NCBI GenBank assembly: GCA_039680605.1 | Contig: JBDKTA010000064.1 | Coordinates: 1 to 33,120 of the forward strand | From: Planctomycetaceae bacterium | Lineage (GTDB): Bacteria > Planctomycetota > Phycisphaerae > SM23-33 | DNA length: 33,120 nt | Reading direction: 5' to 3' | In this document: positions 16,909 through 26,832 of the stretch, piece after piece | Numbering within the stretch: the stretch's first letter is position 1 | Layout of the letters: each line of letters starts with the position of its first letter | Translations under genes and position numbers: made by a program | Notes under the pieces: model-generated | Seen by the model: only the letters and a program-made list of their open reading frames with translations | What the model was told of the DNA's origin: nothing | Database searches by the model: none

Positions 16909-18210
16909 TCATTTCGGCTCCGCCAGCTCGATCACAACGACGGTGGCGATTTTGTCGGGGGCTTCTTCTGGGATCGAGACCCAGTCGGTCGCGTTTCCGG
17001 GGGTGACCTTCAGCGGCTTGTCCGGCTGGGCCAGCAGGTAAGCCTTCTTGATCTGTCCCACAGGACCCGTCAGGGGGAGCTTGCCGTCCTTGGGCCAGTC
17101 GAAGACGTGGGCGTAAAGGGTGTTGCCCTTGAGCGTGTAGCGACCCCAGTCTGGTTTGGGCAAGGGGCTCGGCCGGGTGTCGTAGATGGCCTGGCCGTTG
17201 ACCTTGAGCCATGCCCCCATCTCTCGCAGGCGCTGGACGCTTTCGGGCGGGATCGTGCCGTCGGACTTTGGCCCGACATTGAGCAGGAAGTTGCCGCCCT
17301 TGCTGACCGAGTCGATCAGCATGCGCACCAGCGTCTGGGTCGACTTCCAGTGGTCGTCGCGCGTCTTGAACCCCCAGGTGTTGTTCATCGTCATGCAGGT
17401 TTCCCAGTCGCGCCCGGGCGTGCCGGCCTTGGGAATGGTCTGCTCGGGCGTGCCGAAGTCGCCCTTGACGCCGCCGCCGAGGCGGTCGTTGGCGATGATC
17501 CCCGGCTGGAGGTTCAGCAGCGGCGCCAGCACAGCGGCCCGCTCTTTGGTAATGTCATATGGCGTGTCCCACCAGAAGATGGAGATCTTTCCGTAGTTGG
17601 TCAGCAGCTCGCGCACCTGCGGGGCGGCCTTTTCGGCAATGTACTTTTCCATCGGGACTCGCTGGAGCTGCTTGTCCCAGCGATTGCCCGCTCCGCCGCC
17701 GTGGTGCCAGTCCTGCGCCTGAGAGTAATAGAAGCCCAGCTTCATGTCGTGCTTGCGGCAGGCATCGGCGAGCTCCTTGAGCACATCGCGTTTGAACGGC
17801 GTGGCCGCGACGATGTTGTAGGGGCTGGCCTTGGAGTCGAACATCGCAAAGCCGTCGTGGTGCTTGGACGTGATGACGATGTATTTCTGCCCGGCGGCCT
17901 TGGCCAGCAGCACCCACTGCTCGGCGTCGAACTTGACGGGGTTGAACTGGCCGGCGAGTTTTTCGTACTCCGCCGCAGGGACCCCGGCGTTATTCATGAT
18001 CCATTCGCCGATCCCGCCGATGTCGCGGCCTTTCCACTGTCCGGCCGGGATGGAATACAGGCCCCAGTGGATGAAGAGGCCGAACTTGGCGTCTCGCCAC
18101 CACTGCATGCGGGCGTCGCGCTGGGCGGGAGATTCGGCGGGGACGGCAGTATCCGCATTGGCGGGGCAGACCAGGCACAGGGCCAGTGCAATTGGCAGAA
18201 GTTTCTTCAT
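16909..18210 (-). CDS. GH29 alpha-L-fucosidase, exported
   Basis: This 433-aa protein is a retaining alpha-L-fucosidase that removes fucose from algal or host glycans. It has a Sec signal (MKKLLPIALALCLVCPANA). GH29 motifs follow in order: WWRDAKFGLFIHWGLYSIPAGQW (37-59), ITSKHHDGFAMFDSKASPYN (113-132), RDVLKELADACRKHDMKLGFYYS, and ISIFWWD with the nucleophile Asp215. GNFLLNVGPKSDGTIP and a C-terminal beta-sandwich end it. The ATG at 18210 has GGAG 7 bases upstream; the frame is open to 18240. Asp215 and the surrounding motif are intact, so it should be active. It converges on the sugar dehydrogenase gene and is followed on the same strand by repeats only. Confidence 0.93.
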   Translation of the reverse strand: MKKLLPIALALCLVCPANADTAVPAESPAQRDARMQWWRDAKFGLFIHWGLYSIPAGQWKGRDIGGIGEWIMNNAGVPAAEYEKLAGQFNPVKFDAEQWVLLAKAAGQKYIVITSKHHDGFAMFDSKASPYNIVAATPFKRDVLKELADACRKHDMKLGFYYSQAQDWHHGGGAGNRWDKQLQRVPMEKYIAEKAAPQVRELLTNYGKISIFWWDTPYDITKERAAVLAPLLNLQPGIIANDRLGGGVKGDFGTPEQTIPKAGTPGRDWETCMTMNNTWGFKTRDDHWKSTQTLVRMLIDSVSKGGNFLLNVGPKSDGTIPPESVQRLREMGAWLKVNGQAIYDTRPSPLPKPDWGRYTLKGNTLYAHVFDWPKDGKLPLTGPVGQIKKAYLLAQPDKPLKVTPGNATDWVSIPEEAPDKIATVVVIELAEPK

Positions 18211-18313
18211 GAGCGCTCTCCTTACAGTTTGACGAATCATTGAACACGCAAGGTCGTGTGTTGTTTTGATATTAGCGGCTGAGAATGCCCTGCCGCCCGG
18301 GAAGAGCGCAAGA

Positions 18314-18347
18314 GAAAAGCCTCCAGATTTTCACCTGAAGGCTTTTC
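18314..18347 (-). terminator. terminator of the rRNA operon
   Basis: On the minus strand GAAAAGCCTTCAG pairs with CTGGAGGCTTTTC around an 8-base loop, six bases after the 5S gene, and is followed by TCTTGCGC. The second arm supplies the T-run. It separates the rRNA operon from the fucosidase gene downstream. Confidence 0.75.
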
Positions 18348-18353
18348 ATAAAA

Positions 18354-18460
18354 GGCGGCATTCACCTACTCTCCCGCTTGAGCAGTACCATCGGCCGCTA
18401 CGGCTTAACTTCTGTGTTCGGGATGGGAACAGGTGTGGCCCGCAGCGAATATACACCGCC
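18354..18460 (-). rRNA. rrf: 5S ribosomal RNA
   Basis: The minus strand carries the conserved 5S elements CCTGTTCCCATCCCGAACAC (loop B/C region) and GGGAGAGTAGGT. Terminal GGCGGT and ACCGCC-like ends pair. It lies about 130 bases after the 23S gene. The intervening spacer contains a hairpin built on CCCGGACAGGC and GCCTGCCCGG. Confidence 0.95.
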
Positions 18461-18589
18461 AAAGCCCGGACAGGCGGTTAGGCCTGCCCGGACAGAGGTA
18501 ATAGGGTAATAGAGTTTGCAGAGGTATCAAAGATCTCGCTGTCCTAGCGAGCTCTCGAGCCAAAGGTCCGGGTGGACCGATGGCAAATG

Positions 18590-21534
<2,945 letters not shown>

Positions 21535-21545
21535 ATTTGCCACGG

Positions 21546-22199
21546 GCCCATGCCCATGACCAATGTCCCAAGCTCGCCGGGCACATCGAGATCTTCGATG
21601 AACCTATGCAAGATCTACTATTACCCTATTTACTTTTCAAGAAACCGTTTTACCGCTCTCGTCCGGCCAGCCCTATCGGCTCACCAGACAACACTGCACT
21701 CGAAAGCTGAATGCTCTCAAGTGCAGAGCACAGCTTTATACGCGATTACCCCCACGCCGGTCAAGCACCAGTCTAACATTTTTTGCAAAAAATTATTCCG
21801 GAAGCTCAAACAGGCGCCAAAGGCTTGATTTTAAGGCTTTTTCGTCGCTTGCCAATCCCGAGCCCGCGACGGTCGGCCTCAAAATTCTTTCTTGTTCGAC
21901 TCGCCAGCCCTTCTAGAATCCCCATTCGTCATGCCGGCTTCGTACGCTTCTATCCTGATACGTCCCAGCGGCGATTTGGTTCTGGTTTTTCGCGGACGCC
22001 CGCAGGAAATCCGGGGGATTTCACCGCAGAGATCGCGGAGAACGCGCAGGGGAAGGCAGCAACAGCGTGGACGTAACGGTTTTTTCTTCTACCCCGCTGG
22101 ATTGCCAGGGCGTACTTCGCCGAAGGCGAACGAAGCCCGGCTTCGCCCCTGAAGGGGCTTCGCCGTGGCAGTTCTTCTTCGCCCTTGGCGAATAAGAAC
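21546..22199 (-). other. long spacer between tRNA-Ala and 23S
   Basis: About 650 bases separate tRNA-Ala and the 23S gene, with no gene I can support. The spacer holds a CGCAGAGATCGCGGAGAAC copy of the dispersed CGCAGAG family (about 22025) and hairpins of the type CGCCGAAGGCG and GCCCCTGAAGGGGC (about 22118-22160). It is unusually long for an internal spacer and appears to have collected repeat elements. Confidence 0.6.
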
Positions 22200-22272
22200 T
22201 GGAGACGAGCGGGCTCGAACCGCCAACCCCAGCGTTGCAAACGCTGTGCTCTTCCAATTGAGCTACGTCCCC
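22200..22272 (-). tRNA. tRNA-Ala(TGC)
   Basis: The 73-nt cloverleaf has anticodon stem CAGCG/CGCTG and loop TTTGCAA, giving anticodon TGC. The acceptor stem contains the G3-U70 pair that is the alanine identity element, and the discriminator is A. CCA is not encoded. It lies in the usual Ile-Ala order upstream of the 23S gene. Confidence 0.96.
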
Positions 22273-22278
22273 GAAAGA

Positions 22279-22385
22279 ATTTCCAATTTCCGATTTCCAA
22301 TTTCCGATTGAAAAACGGGGACGCTGCACCGAGGCACGATCGTGCCGGAGGTTCAATTGGAAATTGCCAATTGGAAATTGGCAAT
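22279..22385. repeat. AT-rich inverted repeat between two tRNA genes
   Basis: Copies of TTTCCAATTTCCGA (22279-22310) face copies of AATTGGAAATTGCCAATTGG (22354-22385). At the centre is a perfect 14-bp palindrome, GGCACGATCGTGCC (22333-22346). The whole could fold between tRNA-Ala and tRNA-Ile and affect their processing. It contrasts with the GC-rich surroundings and looks inserted. Confidence 0.6.
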
Positions 22386-22389
22386 CGAC

Positions 22390-22463
22390 TGGGCCTGGTT
22401 GGAGTCGAACCAACGACCTTGCCCTTATCAGGGGCACGCTCTAACCAACTGAGCTACAAGCCC
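22390..22463 (-). tRNA. tRNA-Ile(GAT)
   Basis: The 74-nt cloverleaf has acceptor GGGCTTG/CAGGCCC, D-stem GCTC/GAGC, anticodon stem TGCCC/GGGCA and loop CTGATAA, giving anticodon GAT. The discriminator is A and CCA is not encoded. It is the first gene of the transcript that continues to tRNA-Ala, 23S and 5S. Confidence 0.96.
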
Positions 22464-22582
22464 GTATGGCCGCTGCGACGCATTGCCTGCACGCAGCGAC
22501 ATCACATCGGTTTCCTGGAGTTTTCAAACAACACTCAGGCCGGTCCAATCGACCAGCCTCCCACTCAAGGGTCGGATATTTT

Positions 22583-22610
22583 ATCTTATCGCTTCAATCA
22601 ATCAAGTCAA
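22583..22610 (-). promoter_or_regulatory. promoter of the tRNA-23S-5S operon
   Basis: On the minus strand TTGACT (22605-22610) and TAAGAT (22583-22588) are 16 bases apart. They lie about 120 bases before tRNA-Ile and after the 3' end of the radical SAM gene. A promoter here fits an operon that begins at tRNA-Ile, with no 16S gene in front. Confidence 0.65.
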
Positions 22611-22724
22611 GATATTGCGGATTTACGATTTCGGATTGCAGATCACCGAGCGGATGTCCTGTTGGCGGGGCGAACTTGCTGGGCTTCTTCGCTCAAGCGT
22701 GAAACGCGCGGGGCAAGCCCGCCG

Positions 22725-24191
22725 CTAACGTGGCGCTTCCAGGTCTTGTTCTGCAACCCGAGGCGAATGCGCGCCGCAGCTTTCGGCGTCGGGCGCCGCG
22801 GAAGTGGCTGGATAAAAGCCCATTTCCTGCATCCCCTTGAGCTTGGGCAACACGTTGCCCGCAAGGTCCACGTGGAAGAAGCCCGGGAACACATCCGCAT
22901 TGCCCTGAATCAGATCGAAATACTCGCGATGGCGCGGCGGGATCTCTACCGTCATCCCGTGGCAAATCTCGTGGCCGGTGAAGACGAACTCCGGCAACAG
23001 CCACGGACAAAACTCCAGCGGTGCCTTGCCGGCCAGCTCGCGATAAATCTCCGTCTGGGGCAGCAGGCTCAGCAGGCTCGGCAGAATTCTCGCGCCCATC
23101 ATCCGCAGCGAAACCATCTGGAACAGCGACAAGTTGAACTGGTCCATCGTCTCGAATGGAAAGCCCCAGATGTAAAACGCGTCCACGCGCGGAAAAATAT
23201 TGATCGCCTTGGGCACGACCTCCAGCACCTCGGCAGCCGTGAATCCCTTCTTCAACCGCCGCAGGATCTCGTCGCATCCGGACTCGATGCCGAACCGCAA
23301 CTCGACGCACCCGCAGTCGGCCATCGCCTGCATCATCGGTTCGTCGACGAGATTTACGCGGCCGAACGCCTTCCACTTGACCTTGAGGCCGCGGTGATTG
23401 AGTTCGTCACAGAAATCCACCACGTGCTGACGCGAGGAGACGAAGAACTCATCCTGAAAGAGGAACAGTTCCACGCCGGCCCGTTCGTGCAGCAGGGCCA
23501 TCTCCTGCACGATGTTGGCGGGGCTGCGCGAGTGGCTCTCGAGGTTCCACGCCGGGGCCACCGAACAGAACGTGCAGGGGTACGGACAGCCGCGGCTGGT
23601 CATCATGCCGTATCCGGCGTAGCGCGACAGGTCGATGCGGTCCCAGACCGGGAAGGGAATTGAGTCAAGGTCCTGCACGCGCGGGCGGTCAGCATTGTGC
23701 ATAACGATGCCGCCGCCGCTGCGGAATGAGATGCCCGGTACGGTTGAGAGATCGCGGCCGTCGCGGAGGGCGGCCAGCAGGTCCGGGCCGGTCAGTTCGC
23801 CCTCGCCGCGGCAGATGATGTCGATCCATCCGAACCGCTCGAGCACGAGGCCTTCGACGCCCTTGGTGCCCACACCGCCGAGCACGATCTTCGCGTCGGG
23901 ATACCGCCGTCGCAATTCGCGCGCGGCCACGATCGTAAAAGGCAGCAGATTGGCCATGCACGACAGGCCGATGATGCCGGCCGGCCGGTCGAGAAAATTC
24001 AGGAAGGCCGGCAGGTCGAAGGGGTCTTCGGTATCGCAGGTCTGGTAGTCGCGAAAGTCGACTTCAAAGCCCGCCCGCTCCATTGCGCCGGTGAGATACA
24101 GGCAGCCCAGCGGCACGTGCAGCTCGCGCTCGGTCTGGTCGCCGTAGCGCATGAAGAGCATGTTCAGGTTGACCAGCGTGATGTCGGCCAT
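22725..24191 (-). CDS. B12-binding-type radical SAM enzyme, possible peptide-modifying enzyme
   Basis: This 488-aa protein has an N-terminal Rossmann-like region of the B12-binding class (about 1-150: VNLNMLFMRYGD, VPLGCLYLTGAME, IIGLSCMANLLPF, KIVLGGVGTKGVE, DIICRGEGE). The radical SAM domain (about 195-400) has the 4Fe-4S motif Cys202-x3-Cys206-x2-Cys209 in SRGCPYPCTFCS. It also has FLFQDEFF, VELRFGIESG and FYIWGFPFET, typical of this class. The classic DxHxxG B12 ligand motif is not visible, so cobalamin binding is uncertain. The start ATG is 2 bp after the stop of the upstream leader-like gene, so translation is probably coupled and they are likely functional partners. The last codons and stop lie next to a dispersed ACGCGCGGGGCAAGCC repeat (22701-22730), so the C-terminal tail may have been altered. 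Confidence 0.9.
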   Translation of the reverse strand: MADITLVNLNMLFMRYGDQTERELHVPLGCLYLTGAMERAGFEVDFRDYQTCDTEDPFDLPAFLNFLDRPAGIIGLSCMANLLPFTIVAARELRRRYPDAKIVLGGVGTKGVEGLVLERFGWIDIICRGEGELTGPDLLAALRDGRDLSTVPGISFRSGGGIVMHNADRPRVQDLDSIPFPVWDRIDLSRYAGYGMMTSRGCPYPCTFCSVAPAWNLESHSRSPANIVQEMALLHERAGVELFLFQDEFFVSSRQHVVDFCDELNHRGLKVKWKAFGRVNLVDEPMMQAMADCGCVELRFGIESGCDEILRRLKKGFTAAEVLEVVPKAINIFPRVDAFYIWGFPFETMDQFNLSLFQMVSLRMMGARILPSLLSLLPQTEIYRELAGKAPLEFCPWLLPEFVFTGHEICHGMTVEIPPRHREYFDLIQGNADVFPGFFHVDLAGNVLPKLKGMQEMGFYPATSAAPDAESCGAHSPRVAEQDLEAPR

Positions 24192-24193
24192 GG

Positions 24194-25051
24194 TTACTTG
24201 TCGTCCGAGAGGTCAGGTCGATCTTGGTTCTGCGGCGCCGGCGGCACAGGCTTGTCCGGCCTTATGCCACGGCTGACGGGCAGATCCGGCCGAATGCCTT
24301 TTGACACTGGCGGCCGAGTTGTCGGGCGACTATCAGAAGCAGGTTGGGAAGTTGGCCCTTGGATAATTGTCATACCTGCCATGCGCGGGCCTACGAAAGG
24401 GGGAGCAGGTTGGGAATCGTTGACTGGTTCTGAAGCGAGCTGAGTTGTCGTTTCACCCGGGCCGGAAATGCCACCTATTCCTTCGTCAGTAGAAGTGGCC
24501 GGTCTCTCGGGCTCCGAAGGCGATCTTTGCGGATTAAAGACCATCCCGAATATGTCAGGTCCTTGATCTGTCTGGGGCCGGGATGTTGTCGGCTGGGACG
24601 CTGTTGACGACGGCGTATTTGGTGTTTGATCGGTGCGGTGCCCAAATGAGTATCCGAGGTAGTCTACGAAATCACATCCACCGGCGGTAATTCCCAGCGC
24701 CAGCAGCATTGCCGCTGCGGCTTTGCCGAGGAACGCGGCGATGTTGCTGGGATCGACACGGGTGTTGTTGATGATGGCTTCAAGCTGCGGCTGGGGGATG
24801 ATCGCCAGCATGGCCGCTTCGGTTTCGGTGAGCTTGAGACCGATATCGCCGGCCGCGGCGGCGCGGGCTTCGAGAAGCCGTTTGCGAAACGCCGGATCGA
24901 CCGAGGCCTTCTTGACCAGCACCTCGATACCGCGCGGGATCGCCCCGATGCCCTTGCCCGCCCCGGGCGGCCGCCCGCCGACAATGGTCGTGCGAACGGC
25001 AGGTTGCTCCTGCGGAAGTTGTCCCCGTGATGCGTCGTCCCCGGTTGCCAT
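24194..25051 (-). CDS. RiPP-leader-like protein with Pro-rich tail and GIRPD repeats
   Basis: The 285-aa product starts with a polar segment holding TTIVGGRPPG (21-30). Residues 39-98 (PRGIEVLVKKASVDPAFRKRLLEARAAAA..GLKLTETEAAMLAIIPQPQLEAII) look like the leader fold of the nitrile-hydratase/Nif11-type RiPP precursor clan: an xxDPAFRxxLL helix, then GLxLTxxE. A hydrophobic stretch (108-123) ends in AGGC (123-126), which could be a membrane anchor, a Gly-Gly cleavage site or a poor lipobox. The rest (140-285) is Pro/Ser/Thr/Gln-rich, and VSKGIRPDLP is repeated as VSRGIRPDKP (249-268). AAGGAG sits 7 bases before the ATG; the longer frame upstream runs into a palindromic repeat. The radical SAM gene follows 2 bp later. 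A precursor role is inference. Confidence 0.75.
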   Translation of the reverse strand: MATGDDASRGQLPQEQPAVRTTIVGGRPPGAGKGIGAIPRGIEVLVKKASVDPAFRKRLLEARAAAAGDIGLKLTETEAAMLAIIPQPQLEAIINNTRVDPSNIAAFLGKAAAAMLLALGITAGGCDFVDYLGYSFGHRTDQTPNTPSSTASQPTTSRPQTDQGPDIFGMVFNPQRSPSEPERPATSTDEGIGGISGPGETTTQLASEPVNDSQPAPPFVGPRMAGMTIIQGPTSQPASDSRPTTRPPVSKGIRPDLPVSRGIRPDKPVPPAPQNQDRPDLSDDK

Positions 25052-25143
25052 GGCGAATCTCCTTGTACGCACAAGAATAATTGCAGAGCCATGATAAGCC
25101 CCCGGCGGGTGCGCGGGCCAGTAAAATGCCCGCCGCGCCCATC

Positions 25144-25169
25144 TATGGAGTGCGGCAGCCATAGCTGCC
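25144..25169. repeat. palindromic REP-like repeat, copy 1
   Basis: The 26 bases are identical to 33036-33061 and contain the near-palindrome CGGCAGCCATAGCTGCC. Downstream, CTTCAGGCC and GGCCTGAAG form another hairpin (about 25188-25220). The translation of this repeat produces the spurious AAMAAALH stretch in the over-extended ORF of the leader-like gene. Confidence 0.75.
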
Positions 25170-25330
25170 ACTTTCACTGTTCTTCGACGCTTCAGGCCCC
25201 AGGCGTCCGAGGTCTGAGGCCTGAAGTCTGGAGCCACTGACGCTGCTCCCGAAAAGACAAGCATCGCCCCAGTGGCCGCACGGCGCTGACAGCCCAGCCG
25301 CGAAAGAGGTACGACCTACCCCCCAATTGT

Positions 25331-25382
25331 ACTTCCTTGCACTTTGTTGTACTTTTCACAGCTACTTTCGGGGAAGGTAAGC
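25331..25382. repeat. 52-bp perfect dispersed inverted repeat (copy B)
   Basis: It is the exact reverse complement of 6004-6055. It is followed closely by copy B of the longer dispersed repeat. Confidence 0.85.
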
Positions 25383-25455
25383 TATTCCCATTGCTTTATC
25401 GCGCGGCCCTCAGTGCTTGCCTGTATGGCGAGACTCACCGCCCCAAGCCTCGATC

Positions 25456-25640
25456 AGTTTGGCCGGCCGCCGTCGCCGTAGGACCCCAGGCCCCACGCCG
25501 GCCCCCCGTGAGCCTCCGTTTGGGGCCTGCCCACGACGCCGGCGGCCTGGTCGTGCTGCCACCCAAGCGTCGGAGACTATCTGCCGGAAGCCCAAAGCGA
25601 TAAACTCACGCCACGGCTTTAATAAACGTTGCGGTAATGG
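25456..25640. repeat. dispersed repeat of about 185-200 bp (copy B)
   Basis: This sequence matches 5511-5714 in the same orientation through most of its length, with scattered substitutions and without the 20-bp palindromic insert. The gap from 25052 to 25667 has no gene I can support; it is filled by this copy, the 52-bp repeat and the REP-like copy. Confidence 0.75.
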
Positions 25641-25667
25641 AGAGAAGAAGACTGGATAAGTACGGGC

Positions 25668-25868
25668 CTACTCCAGCGGATGGCGCCACTTGAGGTCAGG
25701 GAATCGGGCATAGTCGCGGTCGGTGCTGATCCATTCGCAACCGCTCTCGATAGCCAGGGCGGCCAGATAGGCATCGGCAATTATGTTACCTCTGGCCTCG
25801 GTTTGGCGGCATAGGTCGGTAAAGATTTGCCAGTGGCGGCTGCCGGGTGCGACTGAAACAGCGTTAGC
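25668..25868 (-). pseudogene. vapC-like PIN-domain toxin, C-terminal remnant
   Basis: The C-terminal half of a VapC-type PIN ribonuclease is readable: HWQIFTDLCRQTEARGNIIADAYLAALAIESG, then ISTDRDYARFPDLKWRHPL. It retains the Asp of ADAYLAAL and the TDRDYARF motif. The N-terminal half, which would carry the opening Asp (DTNxL) and the first catalytic acids, is absent. It is replaced by a repeat element (25869-26062) that lies between this fragment and the antitoxin gene. An ATG at 25988 in the element would only add a chimeric Cys/Leu-rich head. The toxin is therefore almost certainly dead. Confidence 0.8.
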
Positions 25869-26062
25869 CCGAAAACTGCATGAACCGCAGAGACCGCAGA
25901 GTACGCAAAGAAGCAAATGGGTCAAAACAAGGACATCTAGCGTCCCAACCGGCGTTGAGCCTAAAAACACACTGTTGGTGCGGCGCAATTACACAATTGC
26001 TGTAAGTCTTTTCCCTCACAACACCTCTGCGGCATCTGCGATCTTTGCGGTGAAATATCCGG
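25869..26062. repeat. repeat element interrupting vapBC
   Basis: The element has related inverted ends. The left reads ACCGCAGAGACCGCAGAGTA (about 25880); the right, in reverse complement, reads ACCGCAAAGATCGCAGATGC (about 26035-26055), about three-quarters identical. These are members of the CGCAGAG dispersed family. The interior of about 130 bp has no gene. The element sits exactly where the start of vapC should be, directly after the vapB stop codon. Confidence 0.6.
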
Positions 26063-26063
26063 G

Positions 26064-26312
26064 TTAGGACTTTCCCGCTTCCATCAGGTCCAACAAGGAC
26101 GAAGTGTGATCGAGATCGACGCCGGGGCAAAGTCCGGGCGCTTGAGTTGAGACAGGCAGCCGAACCCTCTTGCCAGATGAAACCTGCGACTCTCGCGACA
26201 GCGACTCGCGCAGCGCATCCTCCACGATCTCGCGCAGCGGCCTGCCCGTGCGAGCGGCCAACTCCTTTGCCCGCTGCAATAGACTGTCACTCAAATCTAA
26301 TGTGGTTCTCAT
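26064..26312 (-). CDS. vapB: VapB-type antitoxin
   Basis: This 82-aa protein has the ribbon-helix-helix opening MRTTLDLSDSLLQRAKELAARTGRPLREIVEDALRESL of VapB-like antitoxins. The C-terminal tail (HTSSLLDLMEAGKS), expected to bind the PIN toxin, is present. Two ATGs are possible: 26312, where the family begins, and 26324, which is only 2 bases from GGAGG; both give the same core. The toxin gene that should follow is truncated and displaced by a repeat element. The antitoxin may persist as a DNA-binding orphan that still represses its own promoter or neutralises related toxins elsewhere. Confidence 0.82.
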   Translation of the reverse strand: MRTTLDLSDSLLQRAKELAARTGRPLREIVEDALRESLSRESQVSSGKRVRLPVSTQAPGLCPGVDLDHTSSLLDLMEAGKS

Positions 26313-26351
26313 ACATAAAAGCATATCCTCCGCGCATCAATATGTCAAAGG

Positions 26352-26596
26352 CCCGACAAGCGACTGGGCGACATCGCGTCGCTGATCAGCGGCGACCTGC
26401 AAAAGGCCGACGAGATCGGGAACTGGCGCGCGTTCCTTCTCGACGAAGCCGACGCGACCCTCGCGGAACTTCGCAAGCAAACGCACACGGGCAGGCCGTG
26501 GGGCCTGGCAACCTTTTCGACCGACTGACCGTAATGCTCGGCCGCCCCATGCACCGCCAAAAGCCCGGCCCAAAACCAAAGAAACAAACCACGTAG
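26352..26596 (+). pseudogene. REP-associated (Y1/IS200-like) transposase, frameshifted C-terminal remnant
   Basis: In one frame the sequence reads PDKRLGDIASLISG..WRAFLLDEADATLAELRKQTHTGRPWG. One base out of phase it continues GNLFDRLTVMLGRPMHRQKP and ends GPKPKKQTT. Together these match the end of REP-associated tyrosine transposases: a Trp-x2-Phe-Leu segment, LRxxxxxGRPxG, a helix ending in LGR, and a final PGRPKK-type tail. The frameshift falls at about 26505-26515, and the N-terminal HUH catalytic part is absent. It is a dead relic. The presence of such a transposase fits the many REP-like palindromes of this window. Confidence 0.7.
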
Positions 26597-26630
26597 GCCT
26601 GTAGCCGAGCTGAGTTATGGGATCTGTCGT

Positions 26631-26782
26631 TAATGGTCCTAAGTTAAGGGCTTCACGCGGCCTTTCCCGCACCATGGCGGGTAGCGGGAGAGCGAAAACG
26701 TGACAAAACAGCCCATTCGGCACGCTTCAGCTTGTCACCTTACCGGCGAAACCCCGCCCGAAACCCTTAACTTTGGGCCATT
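26631..26782. mobile_element. MITE-like element with terminal inverted and flanking direct repeats
   Basis: The ends, about 26632-26654 and 26760-26782, are inverted repeats matching at 20 of 23 positions around AAGTTAAGGG. Directly outside, the 12-mer GGGATCTGTCGT occurs at 26619-26630 and again at 26783-26794. The internal 100 bp has no ORF but contains GC-rich hairpins. A 152-bp non-coding element with inverted ends between direct repeats looks like a miniature inverted-repeat element; 12 bp is long for a target duplication, so the outer repeats could instead be part of the element. Confidence 0.55.
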
Positions 26783-26832
26783 GGGATCTGTCGTCCTAAT
26801 TCCCCCGCGGAAGAAGCAATCGAATCCATTCA

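Noticed and set aside
25052-25264. N-terminal extension of the leader-like protein
   Set aside because: It would translate the REP-like palindrome (AAMAAALH), and AAGGAG marks the ATG at 25051.
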